DNA of 64,000 nt from Halicephalobus mephisto (GCA_009193035.1 SWDT01000003.1:1054001-1118000), one strand, 5' to 3'. Shown: positions 1 through 10,890, counted from the stretch's first letter. Program-made: numbers and translations. Notes: generated by a model not told the origin, from the sequence alone.

Positions 1-8
1 TATTGCAG

Positions 9-2105
9 CTCCTGTGAAAGAAAGACTCTACCATCCTCCGAGATCGATTTCTAGGCAGTTGGCTTGTGCTTCTGGAGACGGATCAAAGGACGAAGATGAA
101 CCTCCAGCCGAATCCGGAGGACCTCGTCGACGAGGCGGATCTTCTGATGAAGACGACGGCACAGATGGATTGCCGGGTGTTGGAGCGGAAGACGAAGTTA
201 TTGATGAAAAAAATACAGTACCTAATGCAAAAGCAGAAGATTCATCTCCACCACCGGATAATTTTGTTTCAACTCCTACTGTAGTCAAAAGTCAACCTAG
301 ATTTGCAGGGAATATTGTATATCAAGAATTCCACGGAAGAGGGGACTTGACCCCGAAGGCTGGATCGCCGAAGAAAATCGGTCTTCCATGGGCCCCGAAA
401 GTTAAGGAATCTCAAATTGATCTGTTTTTGCAGCAATCGAGAGAAAAGTACTTTGGATATCAGATTCCAGGGGATTTGACGACTACTTTTTGTCTTCCTA
501 AACCTTTGGAGTTGAGCATGGAAGCCCTGAAACGGCACATTTACAAATCCCTAAGTGAAATCCAGATTTCTGACGACGTGAAATACAACAAGTATCCATT
601 TACTCAGAAAGAAAAAATCAAAAATACTCCGATTGAAAGATTGTATACTTTACTACTTCCTGGGATGGGAGATTACTTGGTTGCGATTTTGAAAATTCTC
701 CTGGCTGCTTTGCCGAGCTCGAAATCCAGAGGGGATGCTTTGTCCATCTTGTCGGATGTGCTTACTCCTGAAACGGATAACAACGAAATGTTGTCGAATT
801 CTATCAATCTGGACGCTTCGACGAGGAATGTCCTCGAGGAACACGTGAGAGTGGCGATCGACATTGCAAGACACAAGGAAGTCATGATTAAAGCAATTTC
901 AGGTATTTTTATTTTGTTGTTTAAATGGCTTAGAATTAATCATATTTATCAATATGAATCTGTTGGACAACATTTGATCATGTTGAATTGTGTTCCGTTA
1001 ATGCTGAAATTTTTGGATCAAAATATGGTGAGATATATTCAAGCAAAAAACGAACTTGCTCCTTTTAACTATCCCGGTGCTCCTTTGTTTTTCGCAAGAA
1101 ACAGAGAAGAATGGCCAACGTTGAACGCGGATAACGTGGATGATTCGGATCAAGATTCCCAAAGTTACTTCATATGGAGAAATGTATTTTCGTCAATCAA
1201 TATTGTCAGATTATTAAATAAAATTACAAAAGGACGACAACCAAGAACAATGATGTTAGTCGTTTTCAAATCGGCCCCGATTTTGAAGAGATGTCTAAGA
1301 GTCAAATGTGGAATTTTTCAACTTTATTGTTTGAAATTATTGAAATCTCAATGTAGATTTCTAGGACGACAATGGAGGAAATCAAACATGGACGTCATGT
1401 CGGCGATATACACGAGAGTCAGACACAGATTGAACGACGATTGGGCTTATGCAAATGACACGAGAAATAAGCAATGGGATTTTCAGAATGAAGAAAAAGA
1501 TTTAAAACTTGCTGTTGAAAGATTTCATTCAAGAAGATATTCGAAACTTTATCCTCAATTCAAATTAGGTAAGTTTAAAAAATTTCTCGAAAATTTTCGA
1601 ATTTAAAGAATTTTCTAATTTCAAAAAAAAATTTTAAAAATGTTTGAATTTTTAAATTTTCTAATTTTTAAAATTTTTTTATTTTCTAATTTTTTAGAAT
1701 GTTGTGATTTTTACGAAAATTTAAAAATAGGTTTTTGAAGATTTTCTAAAATTAATATTTGTAGAGCCTATTGAAGCGGCGGGTGGGTCGAAAGATTACT
1801 TTGATCTGACGTCGATGTCGGATTTCGAACCTGTGGACAACTGTCTTCAGTCCGTACTTAGTTTTGAACCTGTGTACAGTGAAAGATTCAAAAGAAATTA
1901 CGAAAAATGGCTTGAAAATGAAGTTTTTAAACACAGAATCAACTGGGATGCTCTTCTGGAAAGCACGAAAGGAATTTCTGGACGTCTGCAGCTAGATGAG
2001 GATTCCAATCAAACGCTGCCCGAGGTTAAGGAACCTCAAATATCTCCAGAATCAAGAAACAGAATTTCAACAATAGTTGCTAGAGGAAAAACTGTGAATA
2101 ATTAA
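9..2105 (+). CDS. farl-11: STRIP1/2 (FAM40) family protein, FARL-11-like, 5'-truncated by window edge
   Basis: Exons seen are 9..1568 and 1765..2105 (stop TAA 2103-2105); a TTGCAG-like acceptor at the very edge suggests exon 1 here is internal and the N terminus lies outside. The donor is GTAAGT and the acceptor TTTGTAG, and the split Glu codon keeps phase. About 630 residues remain of a family usually near 800-850. STRIP proteins are scaffold subunits of the STRIPAK phosphatase-kinase complex; the nematode form, FARL-11, acts at the ER and nuclear envelope. Recognition rests on the conserved block around GLPWAPKVKESQIDLFLQQS, the KYFGY segment, and the helical segment around ISGIFILLFKWLRINHIYQ. 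An acidic, low-complexity stretch precedes these. The C-terminal exon carries GGSKDYFDL and a charged tail. Family assignment is confident; the ortholog name is inference from nematodes having this single family. Confidence 0.88.
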
Positions 2106-2226
2106 ATGTATTACGGTAAAAAATGATCTTAAAAGTGGAAAATTGGGAAACTAGAGGATGAATTCCTTACAATTTTTTAATTTTTAACTTTTAATTTTCG
2201 ATTTTTTGGATTTAGACGGGTTTGAA
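2106..2226 (+). promoter_or_regulatory. Operon-like intercistronic spacer with candidate trans-splice acceptor
   Basis: Only about 120 bases separate the farl-11 stop codon from the mmaa-1 start. The spacer is U-rich on the sense strand and ends in a good acceptor, GGATTTAG at 2208-2215, eleven bases before the ATG at 2227. No separate promoter-like sequence is visible. Spacing and acceptor match nematode operons, where the downstream message receives a spliced leader. The operon itself is inferred. Confidence 0.55.
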
Positions 2227-3942
2227 ATGCTCCGGACGACGGTAGCGTTACTTACGAAACATCAGTCGGGATATCATCAACAGGCGATATCCAGAGTTTT
2301 GAAACCCCTGACGACGCCGTTCCAACAGTCGGCCTTGGAAGCTTATCAGAAACTTCACTTTGATGATACTGTAGATGAAAAGGATGAAGAAGTCCAAAAT
2401 ATCAAAAATGGGATATTGAATGGTAGTAGAAGTGCCTTAGCTAGAGCGATCACGTTGGTAGAGTCGAAAAATGCACACAGAAGAGCTCAAGGACATTATT
2501 TGTTGAAGGAAATCATGGGAATTGAAGGTGATAAGTTTCGAAAAAAAGGAACTGATAGTTTGATTTTTAGAATTGGTGAGTTTTTTTGAATTTTAAGAGC
2601 ATAAAAATTACAATATTAAAAAGGTTTTATAAAATTATCGCGACTCGAAGATTTGGTAAATTTTAGGATTGTCATAAAAGCCGAATTTTAAAGTTAATTT
2701 TCAAAATTTTTAGTTTATCCATCTTTATGCAGGAATTTAAAGATTTATTTTTATAAAAATTTAAAAAATTGCAAATTTTATGCGAAATTTCCGAATTTAC
2801 GAGAAATCCTAAAATTTAAAAAAAAACGCGAGTGAGAGAAACAAGGAAATTTCGTAATCAGCTGCCAAATTTGTTTTTTTATTTCCACTCGCTCTTGCGC
2901 GGGAATTCAAATATTTCAAAAAATCACATTGATAAAAAATGGAAAAATGGGCGCGTCGATTTTGATTGCGACTTGCCGGATTTGTCAGTTTTTCCTTTTT
3001 ATAGAATTGACTCGCTCTTGCGCGGGAATTCGAAAATTGCAAAAAAAGTTATATATGGATTTTTTGTAATATTTGCTTTTAGGAATTTCTGGAGCTCCTG
3101 GAGTGGGAAAATCGACGTTTATTGAAGCATTGGGAATGGAATTGGTCGAAAAAAAAGGAAAACGGGTGGCTGTGTTGACCGTCGATCCGACTTCGGCGAC
3201 GACTGGAGGATCTATACTTGGAGATTTGACGAGGATGCAGAATCTTTCAAGACATCCAAATGCGTATATCAGACAATCCCCAACTAGTGGATCTCTAGGA
3301 GGCGTAACGAGAGGAATTCACGAAGCTATAATTCTCTGCGAAGGGGCCGGATACGACGTCGTTCTGATCGAGACGGTGGGAGTCGGACAATCGGAAGTGA
3401 CGGTTTCTGAAATGTGTGATTTGTTCTGTCTTCTGTTGTCCCCTGCTCATGGGGATGAACTGCAAGGTGTGAAGAGAGGGATAATGGAGAAGTCGGATTT
3501 GTTGATAGTGACTAAATCGGACGGAGAAATGGAATCAAGAGCGAAACTGACGCAAGCGGAGTACATATCGGCTTTGAAGTTCATGAGGCCGAAGTCCGAC
3601 ATATGGAAACCAGAAGTCTTGAGAGCGTCAGTTTACAAAGAAGACACAATTTCTACAGTATGCGACAAAATGTTCGAATTTTGGGATATTTCGTCCAGAA
3701 GTGGATATTTAATAAGAAACAGAAACGAACAGTTGGTGACGTGGATGTGGAGTCATGTTCAGGACGAAATCATCAACATGTTCAAAAGACATCCAGTGAT
3801 CCAACGACAAGCCCATCAAGTCGAGAGAGAAATTAGAATAGGCAAAATTACTCCAGGAATCGCGGCGGAAATTTTACTAAGGACGTTTTTTGGTTTGCCG
3901 CAGGTTGAAAAAGAAGATTTTCCAGAGGATTCTGGTAATTAG
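2227..3942 (+). CDS. mmaa-1: MMAA-type G protein chaperone of methylmalonyl-CoA mutase
   Basis: Exons 2227..2575 and 3083..3942 give 402 residues, close to human MMAA. The protein is a mitochondrial GTPase of the G3E/SIMIBI class that gates cobalamin loading onto methylmalonyl-CoA mutase in propionate catabolism. Visible features: an N terminus poor in acidic residues for about 35 positions (candidate presequence); P-loop GAPGVGKS at about 120-127; VDPTSATTGGSILGD, the family's Mg/switch segment; ETVGVGQSE (switch II); TKSD (base recognition); and the C-terminal dimerisation region ending FFGLPQ. The start is the ATG just after the trans-splice acceptor; an upstream in-frame extension has no ATG. 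The one intron splits a Gly codon in FRIGISGAPG, matching the conserved family sequence across the junction. Confidence 0.93.
2576..3082 (+). repeat. mmaa-1 intron with two copies of a CTCGCTCTTGCGCGGGAATTC repeat
   Basis: The 507-base intron contains two identical 22-base copies (2887-2908 and 3010-3031) of a motif beginning ACTCGCTCTTGCGCGGGAA. The first half of the intron also has CGCGAGTGAGAG at about 2827, roughly the opposite orientation. A related inverted core, GAATTCCCGCGCAAAGGGAG, occurs at 14318-14337 downstream of the DPP III gene, so the family is dispersed. GC content at these sites is far above the flanks. It is probably a remnant of a small transposon; no termini or target duplications could be set. 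Confidence 0.55.
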
Positions 3943-4995
3943 AGGCCACTGTAGGGATTATTTTATTTTATTTTTTGCAATAGGGAGGAATTAGTATTTT
4001 TGGAATATCTGGAAAATAATGAAAACTGTAGATTTGGAAGTTTGGGATCGGAACTGAAAGCTGATTTTTAGGATTTAGAAATTTAAAATCAAAATTAAAA
4101 GTTAATTTTTAGGATTCAGAAATTTAAAATCAGAATTAAAAGTTAATATTTGGGATTTAGAAGTTTAAAATCAGAATTAAAAGTTGATTTTTTGGATTCT
4201 GAAGTCAAAATCAAACTTCTTCAAAAAATTATTATATTTCTCAATTTTAAAAATCAATTTCGAATTTTGATTCCAGATTCACAATCTACGGATTTTTTGT
4301 TTTAAATTTTTTTAAAAATAATAATTTTTTCCTATTTAAAAAAGTTATTTTTAAAAATTCTGAATTGCCTCGGGCAAAAAATCAGAATTTCTAGGAAATT
4401 AGGAGAAATTTGAAATTGCCTAAATTACGGTAATGAAGATTATTGAACATATGTATTTTTGATAAATTAGAAAATTAATTTTTTTAAAATTTAAATGGTT
4501 TAATGACCATTTGTATTTTTTAATTATTTTTTTTATAAAATTTCGAAATTATTTTAGATATACTGTATTTGACACTGATATTTCGTAATTTTGAATTTAA
4601 GGTTGGTTTTATTTTTATAAAATTACAGTAATCAATAATATTTAATAAAAATTGAGTTTTTAAATTACTGTATTTTAAAATTATTTAAAGTTTTAAATTA
4701 TTTTAAAAATTTTAGGAAATTTAAATTTACAGAGGATACTGTATTAAATTTTTAAAAATAAAAATCAAAAATTAATTTTAAAAAATACAGTAATTTAAAA
4801 ATCAAAAAAATTGAAGTTTATTGAAATTTTAAAAATAATAGAATTTAGAAATTTTCAATATTTTTGGATTACTGTATTGATTACTTATTTCGAAATTTGT
4901 CGTTTGGAGAAATTTGAGCTTATATTCATCTAAATTACATCTAAAAAGTTTTTTGTAATTGTTAAAATTTTAATTGTTGGTTTTTAGTTCCTAAA
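3943..4995. other. AT-rich intergenic spacer with degenerate short repeats
   Basis: No coding exon is supported. From about 4075 to 4210 there are three or four degenerate copies of a ~55-base unit containing AAATCAGAATTAAAAGTTAAT. The remainder is A/T homopolymer-rich, with several TACTGTA motifs. A trans-splice acceptor, GGTTTTTAG, ends at 4987, nine bases before the next gene's ATG. Confidence 0.6.
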
Positions 4996-6927
4996 ATGTC
5001 TGAAGATGAATCCACACCGATATGCACGACTCCGAAGAAACGGTCACCGATAAAGAAACTGTACTTGAAAAAAGTCCTAACTCCAGAAAGGGTGATTTAC
5101 GAAATAGTCCAACCAAAACCGTCGACGAGTAACCAACTGGAAAGTCCGAAATTAGACAAAAAATGCGATTTTTATGGACTGGAAGCTTCATACAGTGAGG
5201 ATTCTCATTCTGAAAATGAATTTTCGATTAAAAAATTGAAAAAAAAGAGAAAATTGAAAAATACAGTCGAAGAAAATTTAGCAAGAAGATTTTCAAAACA
5301 GAATTTTTTTGGTTTAGAGGATTCTGAAAATGAAGATTTTGAAGAAGAACGAAAAAAGAAATTTCCGAAGAAAAATAGAAAAAATAAAAAATCCGATATT
5401 ACTGTAGAAAAACCTAAAATTGAAGGATTCTGTGGATTTGAAGAATCTTTGAAAGAAAACGAAGAAGTTCAGAAGGAATATGGGAAGATTCAGAAGAAGC
5501 AAAAAAGGATTCAGAGGAAAGGAAAAAATGATAGAGTTCAGAAAAATGAAAATAGGAAGAATCTAGAAAATTCAGAATATCGAAGAATTCAGAAAAATGA
5601 GGACATTGATGAGATTCTGGAAAATTCAGAATATCGAAGAATTCAGAAAAATGAAGACAGGAAGAATCTAGAAAATTCAGAATATCGAAGAATTCAGAAA
5701 AATGAAAATAGGAAGATTCTGGAAAATTCAGAATATCGAAGAATTCAGAAAAATGAAAACATTGATGAGATTCTGGAAAATGAAGAAAATCGAAAAATTC
5801 AGAAAAATAAGGACGATAGATTTCTAGAAAATTCAGAATATCGAAGAATTCAGAAAAATGAAAATAGGAAGATTCTGGGAAATGAAGAATATCAAAGAAA
5901 CGAAGAAGATGAATTATCCCAGAAGTTCTTGCAATCTGTTGTTGTTGGACTTGAGGAATCTTTTAGTGAAGATGAACATTGCCAGGATGATCCAGTAAAT
6001 GAACCTGATGAAGAATCGGAATGTTTCAGTCCTGAATTGGGCTTTCCGATTGAATGCAAAATTCGACAAAGTATTGAGGAAATCAATGAACATCTTTTAA
6101 GAGTGAAATTCGCGACCGAAGTTGACGAAGACGAAGATGTTCTGGGTCCTGAAGTTGACAAAGACGATGATGTTCCGAGTCCTGAAGTTGATCAAGACGA
6201 TGATGTTCCGAGTCCTGAAGTTGATCAAGACGATGATGTTCCGAGTCCTGAACTTGGTGGCCCCTTTTTGGATGGATCAGAACATCAGAATAGTGATTTA
6301 AGAAAAATGGAAAGCATTCCCGAAGATGATGAATTTGATGAAATTTTGAAAACAGAAAAAACAGAAGAATCGGATTCTGATGGACTCATTATCGAAGAGG
6401 TTCAACAAAGTCAATTTGGTACTGTCGAAGGAGCTGCTGACATTCCTGAAAACGTGATATACGGTATTAAAGAAAGAAAAAAAGATTATTTACCTCAGAC
6501 ACTTGAATCCGGAAATTTTGAACATGTTGATGAAAATAACCTACCAGGTATTGGGAGAAAAAGTCCAGATTTGTTTTCAGAATGTGAAGGTAATTTTGTC
6601 GATGAAAATTGTGACGAACTAATTCCTAAAGATCTATCAAAATGTGAAGGTAATTTTGTCGATGAAAATTGTGAAGAAATAATTCCTAAAGATCTATCAA
6701 AATTTGAAGGTAATTTTGTCGATGAAAATTGTGATGAACTAATTCCTAAAGATTTGGACGGAACCTCAAGTGAAGAAGAAATGCCAGACAATAGACCGTT
6801 TTTCCGACTTCCGACGGAACCAGTGGCGATAAAACTGGTCGATGTGGAGAAGAAGTACTGTCCGAGGTTTCTGGAATTGACGCAAAAAGAAGTTTTAAGA
6901 ATCCTACCATGGATTCCCGAGAAGTAA
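4996..6927 (+). CDS. Acidic low-complexity protein with F-x-G-L/F-E motifs and tandem repeats, function unknown
   Basis: Single-exon gene of 643 residues; the ATG lies nine bases after a TTTTTAG acceptor. I do not recognise a family. The N terminus is basic, with TP/SP sites (KKRSPIKK, VLTPERV). Four copies of a short motif are spread along the protein: FYGLEASYSED near residue 59, FFGLEDSENED near 103, FCGFEESLKEN near 145 and VVGLEESFSED near 317. Each is aromatic/hydrophobic-x-Gly-Leu/Phe-Glu-x-Ser followed by acidic residues. Between them lies a Lys/Glu/Asn-rich block of about eight copies of a 17-residue unit like ENSEYRRIQKNEDRKNL, probably helical. Further on there are four 11-residue DDDVPSPEVDQ repeats and three 20-residue EGNFVDENCDELIPKDL repeats. 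A less acidic, conserved-looking C terminus ends in VEKKYCPRFLELTQKEVL. The acidic, Ser/Pro-rich make-up suggests a nuclear or regulatory scaffold, but that is a guess. Confidence 0.72.
   Translation: MSEDESTPICTTPKKRSPIKKLYLKKVLTPERVIYEIVQPKPSTSNQLESPKLDKKCDFYGLEASYSEDSHSENEFSIKKLKKKRKLKNTVEENLARRFSKQNFFGLEDSENEDFEEERKKKFPKKNRKNKKSDITVEKPKIEGFCGFEESLKENEEVQKEYGKIQKKQKRIQRKGKNDRVQKNENRKNLENSEYRRIQKNEDIDEILENSEYRRIQKNEDRKNLENSEYRRIQKNENRKILENSEYRRIQKNENIDEILENEENRKIQKNKDDRFLENSEYRRIQKNENRKILGNEEYQRNEEDELSQKFLQSVVVGLEESFSEDEHCQDDPVNEPDEESECFSPELGFPIECKIRQSIEEINEHLLRVKFATEVDEDEDVLGPEVDKDDDVPSPEVDQDDDVPSPEVDQDDDVPSPELGGPFLDGSEHQNSDLRKMESIPEDDEFDEILKTEKTEESDSDGLIIEEVQQSQFGTVEGAADIPENVIYGIKERKKDYLPQTLESGNFEHVDENNLPGIGRKSPDLFSECEGNFVDENCDELIPKDLSKCEGNFVDENCEEIIPKDLSKFEGNFVDENCDELIPKDLDGTSSEEEMPDNRPFFRLPTEPVAIKLVDVEKKYCPRFLELTQKEVLRILPWIPEK
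5545..5890 (+). repeat. In-frame 51-base (17-residue) coding minisatellite
   Basis: The DNA repeats a unit containing GAAAATTCAGAATATCGAAG and AATTCAGAAAAATGA seven to eight times with near-identity. Because 51 is divisible by three, copy-number change would keep the frame. It lies inside the acidic repeat gene. Confidence 0.8.
6585..6755 (+). repeat. In-frame 60-base coding tandem repeat, three copies
   Basis: Three almost identical copies encode EGNFVDENCDELIPKDL plus a three-residue linker. A shorter 33-base array (about 6120-6255, encoding DDDVPSPEVDQ) precedes it in the same gene. Confidence 0.85.
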
Positions 6928-6978
6928 AGTTTTCTGGATTTTTACCTATGGGTAATTTTTCACATATGAATTTGCAAC

Positions 6979-6984
6979 AATAAA
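6979..6984 (+). terminator. Candidate polyadenylation signal AATAAA
   Basis: AATAAA lies 52 bases after the stop codon of the acidic repeat gene. The gap to the convergent zinc-finger gene is only about 80 bases, so the two 3' ends may overlap. Confidence 0.6.
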
Positions 6985-7004
6985 AATTTGAAAAAATCTG
7001 ATAT

Positions 7005-7818
7005 TCAACGGGGTAGTATAGAAGTATTAACATTTTGGTCGTTGGAGAAGTCCTCGAAGTAGTCCCCCATGACTTCGCTCTTGAGGTGGGGCACCGGGGT
7101 GGGGGAGTTGCTGGCTTGAGCGGAATCGAGTTCGGGATCCTGGGGTGGCTTGGAGGTGATGAAAGAATACCGTGATTGAAGACATTTATCGAATGCGTTG
7201 ATGGATTCTACGGCTTGTTTGAATGGCAGATGATCCAGAAGCAATTTTGAAAGATCAGCGACAAATTTTTCTTTTTCTTTTTTCGTCGAGAGAGCAGTAA
7301 TCCAAGTATTAGCATAGAGATTCTTTTCGTCGTGGACACCATTGGATATTGATATAGGAATGGAATTGGAACTAGTACTCTGGTGGGGGTCCCTGGGGCT
7401 GGTGGTCGGGACCACGGCGACCGGTCTTGAAGACGTCGGTTTCAGGGTTTTTTTCCTCCTGATGCCGATGGCGGTTTCTTTGGTTCCGTTGCACATCCGG
7501 ATATGCTGATATCGATATCCTCCAGAGCACTCCGAGAAGATCCGTCCGCACTTGACGCAGATGAATCCCACGGGACTAGAAGTCCCCAAATCCAGGATCT
7601 TCTTGCAGCCGGGTTCCGTGGTTTCCTTAGTGCCATATTCTCCGGCTTCTATTTTGGCATAAATCTGGAAATAAAAGTCATATAAAACCCTAAAAACGGA
7701 TCCTAAAAAGTTCAATCCTAAAAATTTCGAAATTTTATAAAAAAAATCTCAATAATCAAATCCAAACCTCGGCTTTTCGTTCTGCAGTTAGTGGCACCTT
7801 GTCTGACATCGACTTCAT
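7005..7818 (-). CDS. C2HC zinc-finger protein, function unknown
   Basis: Two exons on the minus strand: 7818..7768 (17 codons, starting MKSMSDKVPLTAERKAE) and 7664..7005, joined in phase 0; 236 residues in total. The intron has a less usual GTTTGG donor and a TTTCCAG acceptor. The one visible domain is a C-x2-C-x14-H-x3-C module in the segment starting CVKCGRIFSEC and ending QHIRMC, with two more cysteines nearby. After it comes a basic RRKK stretch, a Ser/Thr/Pro-rich linker and a helical region around WITALSTKKEKEKFVADL. The C terminus is acidic and aromatic (DYFEDFSND). It is convergent with the acidic repeat gene and divergent from the next. I cannot name the family; a nucleic-acid or protein-binding role is only suggested by the finger. 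Confidence 0.75.
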
Positions 7819-8035
7819 CGTGGACTAGTGGATTCTGGAGTAGGACTTCGGGGCTTATGAATCGATAAACTTGAAGCGCGCGCCCCTTCCCAAACGCGAC
7901 AAAGCGGACAAACCATGCGCGCGTCGTCGTATCAATTGGAAAACCTGGTCGTTGTCAAACATGATTGCGAAAAAAATTCCCATTTTTTAATTTTAATTTT
8001 TTCTTTTTTCGTTCTAAATTTACTGTAATTCAGCG
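7819..8035. promoter_or_regulatory. Short GC-rich bidirectional promoter region
   Basis: The 217 bases between two divergent start codons include an island, GAAGCGCGCGCCCCTTCC and CATGCGCGCGTCGTCG (about 7871-7935), in otherwise AT-rich DNA. CGCGCG blocks on both sides suggest a shared core promoter. On the plus side, TAATTCAG sits two bases before the ATG, a candidate trans-splice acceptor. Factor identity is unknown. Confidence 0.5.
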
Positions 8036-10310
8036 ATGACACGACCTCCTCACAACATTCTCAGAGATATCTGTCGTAATCTGGTGGAGGATTATGATGA
8101 AAATCCAGGGAATTTGGAAAAGTTTGTTTTTTCTGGAAAAGAGTCATTGTTCGCCTTCATCGAAGTCGCCCAGACTGTCGGATCAATTAAATTGTATTCT
8201 GACTTCTTAATTGTCACTTTGGTAAGGTTTTAGTCGATCTTCGATATATGAATAATTATTAATATATGAATAATTATTGATATATCAAGAACTTTCATAT
8301 AAGTTGTTTCCGATATATGAATAATTATTGATATATGAGTAATTTTCGAAATATAATTTTTTTCGATATATGAATAATTAGTGATATATCGAAAACTTTC
8401 ATATAAGCTATTTCCGATATATGGATCCTTTTTGATATATGAGTAATTTTCGATATATGAGTAATTTTTATATGGATCTTTTTTATATATTTTTGTTGTT
8501 TCAGGATAACGAAACCTGTTTTTCTATAAAACTGTCGACGTCATTCACGTACTTTCTCTACATCCTCGGGCGATATGTCAGATCCCTAAGTGTTTTTGAA
8601 TTATGTCCTGTGAAACACTGTTTTTTTCAAGGATTAATCGATAACGAAGGTAATTTAAATAAAATAATTTTAAAATAATTTGTTTTTTAGGATTGACGGA
8701 AATAAAATTCAACGGTTTTGTCGAAGATCTGGCTTGGATGGCGATATTGAAATCAGTCCAGAAAATTTCAGCTCATTGGGAATTTTACAAACATCTTTCG
8801 ACTTTTGGTGGTGATTTTTCGTTCAAATCTCTGACGGTTATTTCGACGATGAAGTATGGCGATTTTTCTGAATTCCTGGAATTGGAGCATTTCAAAACCA
8901 AAGAATTGACGATCGAACTGCATCCTGTCGATTACGATGATTCCCTTTTTCGTCCAATGTAAGTTTTGAATTTTTCAATAAGGAAATTTATTTTCGGAGA
9001 TTACTGTAGTGTTGTTGTTTTTAGTAGGTACTAGTATTCTCATATAACCGTTAACTTAGAAGACAGAGGGTTTTTCATCTAGTAGGATTCAGATTTGGAA
9101 GTTTCTGGATCGATCTAGATTGCAGTTCTAAAATGTCGATTTCGAAATTAAAATCACCGAATAACCTCCCTGTAGCCTGCTTTAGTTCTAAAAACTTCAG
9201 AATTTCTCTCTGAAACAATTTTTAAAAGTATTTATTTCAAGTTTTTATACAATTAATTTCAAAATGATATGAAATCACTCCATTAAGTTGCTTTAATTTC
9301 TATAAATTCCTTTCGAGGCAATTGTAGAGTAATTATTTCTTGTTTTTGTGATAGTATGATTGGTGAATTCCTAATTTTAGTGAAAACTGGTCCTCACTCT
9401 CGAAAATCACCCTGACTATCAACTCGAATGTCGACAAACCAGTGGGATTGCCCGAGCTGGTGAATAAACTTCCGGTAATGTTCCCCAATCTCGATTATTG
9501 TTACTTGGAGAACATCACCGAAGACGAAACATTGGATGGGAACTTGATTAAAGAATCAATTGCTGAAATTCAGAATCAATTTTCAACTTACAGCGGAAAA
9601 ACCAAAGTCGATATTAAATGGATAATAGTCAACGAAATACACCTTCATTGGGATGAGAACCTTCTGGAAACTTTCAGGAAGGAAATTCAGGATCGGTTTC
9701 CGAATTACAGAAAAAACGAAGATATGGGAATTCATGAATGGACTGAAAAAAAATCTCTGACTTCTAATCTATCCTTTGAGTTGGTGATTACGGTAAATGA
9801 GTAAGTTATTTTTTATTTTGAAATATATGATCGCAATTAAAATTGAATTCTGCAGATTGCGCGCAATATTGTGGCAGATTAGTAGATATTTATTATTTAT
9901 TACTATAAAAAATTCAAAATTAAAACTGAATTCTGCAGATTGCGCGCAATATTGTGGCAGATTGATAGATATTTATTATTATAAAAAATTTGAAATTAAA
10001 GTCTGCAAGTTACGTGCAATATTCCACAAATCGGTGGACATTAAAATTGAAATTTGCATATTGCACGCAATATTCCGGCAATTTGGCGTATTTAATTGTT
10101 GTTTGAAAGTTTGATTTTGATGTCCAATTTTTTATAGACCTTGATATTGGGTAAAATTCTTGTTTTAGAACAGAATATGAAGAAGAGGAGATGAATCAAA
10201 TCCTCCAGGATGCGGGTATTTACGACGATGTAGACTATGATTACTACGATCAAATGGACGATGTTGACGTCGATGAATACGACGATTATGACTACGACGG
10301 TGAATTTTGA
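8036..10310 (+). CDS. Nematode-specific F-box/LRR-like protein (tentative)
   Basis: Five exons: 8036..8221, 8505..8649, 8691..8958, 9381..9800 and 10169..10310. All junctions keep phase and give 386 residues. The N-terminal ~55 residues (PPHNILRDICRNLVEDY) loosely resemble the divergent F-box start seen in large nematode families. The middle has short hydrophobic strands spaced like leucine-rich repeats (SLSVFELCP, LTEIKFNGF, LKSVQKISAHWEF, TKELTIELHP). The C terminus is a striking Asp/Tyr tail (DDVDYDYYDQMDDVDVDEYDD). No catalytic motif is seen. If the F-box reading is right, it would be a substrate adaptor of an SCF ubiquitin ligase; that is inference. Intron 3 is one of a pair of near-identical introns shared with the DPP III gene. 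Introns 1 and 4 hold their own tandem repeats. Confidence 0.7.
8230..8490 (+). repeat. GATATATGAATAATT minisatellite in intron 1
   Basis: About eight degenerate copies of a ~30-base unit with the core TTTCGATATATGAATAATT fill intron 1 of the F-box-like gene. Similar ATATATC/GATATAT arrays occur at 30960-31620 and 51780-52260. Confidence 0.7.
8959..9380 (+). mobile_element. Introner-like element, copy 1 (intron 3 of the F-box-like gene)
   Basis: This 422-base intron matches the 415-base DPP III intron at 12099-12513 from the first base of the donor, GTAAGTTTTGAATTTTTC. The match runs through about 400 bases to the segment GTTTTTGTGATA(G/A)TATG, with only scattered substitutions and small indels. 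Similarity stops 18-22 bases before each acceptor. The flanking exons are unrelated. No clear terminal inverted repeats or target duplication can be seen. Calling it a mobile intron is inference from the boundary at the 5' splice site. Confidence 0.65.
9838..10090 (+). repeat. Degenerate tandem repeat in intron 4
   Basis: Two good copies (about 9838 and 9923) of a ~75-85-base unit contain TTCTGCAGATTGCGCGCAAT and are followed by two decayed copies (about 9995 and 10040). It is confined to this intron. Confidence 0.75.
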
Positions 10311-10890
10311 AATCGGGTGCCTTAAAGTTTTGATTTTTTGATGTAGTTTGTTGGGTTTTTTGTAAATGTTTATAAATATAGGTCAGTTTTATTGTTTTTC
10401 TTGGTAAATTGCCAAATATAGATTAGTTTTGTCGTTTTTGATTAGTTATATAAGCTTCGTTTTGTTGTCTTTCTTGATAAATGATGATAAATAAATTTAT
10501 TTTGTTGTTTTTTCTTAAAAAACAGCTTAAATACAGGTCATTTTTTGGTTTTTTGACATCAATGGTTGAATAGAAGCCAGTTTTGTTGTTTTTGAAAAAT
10601 GGTGAAATTAAGATCGGTTTTGTCTTTTTTTTCTCAAAGAATGGTAAAAAATAGATCAGTTTTGCTGTTTTTTCAAAATAGCCAAATAGAGATCAATTTT
10701 GCCATTTTTTCGTAAAGTAGTAAAATTAAGATCAGTTTTGTGTTTCCATTACAAATCGTTATGATTATGACTGGCTTCATTATTCTTTTTTTTCAAAAAT
10801 GACCATATATAGACCATTTTTGCACTTTTCTTTCTCAATAACGGCCAGACATCATTCTTATCGTTTTTTCCTTGATAAGTAGTTATAAAG
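10311..10890. repeat. Degenerate GATCAGTTTTGTTGTTTTT repeats between genes
   Basis: The spacer between the F-box-like gene and the DPP III gene is built largely of ten or more diverged copies of a ~55-65-base unit with the core AGATCAGTTTTGTTGTTTTT. No exon is supported. The DPP III start lies about 100 bases past the last copy. Confidence 0.7.

Noticed and set aside
1815..1835. A B-box-like AGGTTCGAAATCC antisense in farl-11
   Set aside because: No A box at a suitable distance and no T-arm pairing; it is conserved coding sequence.
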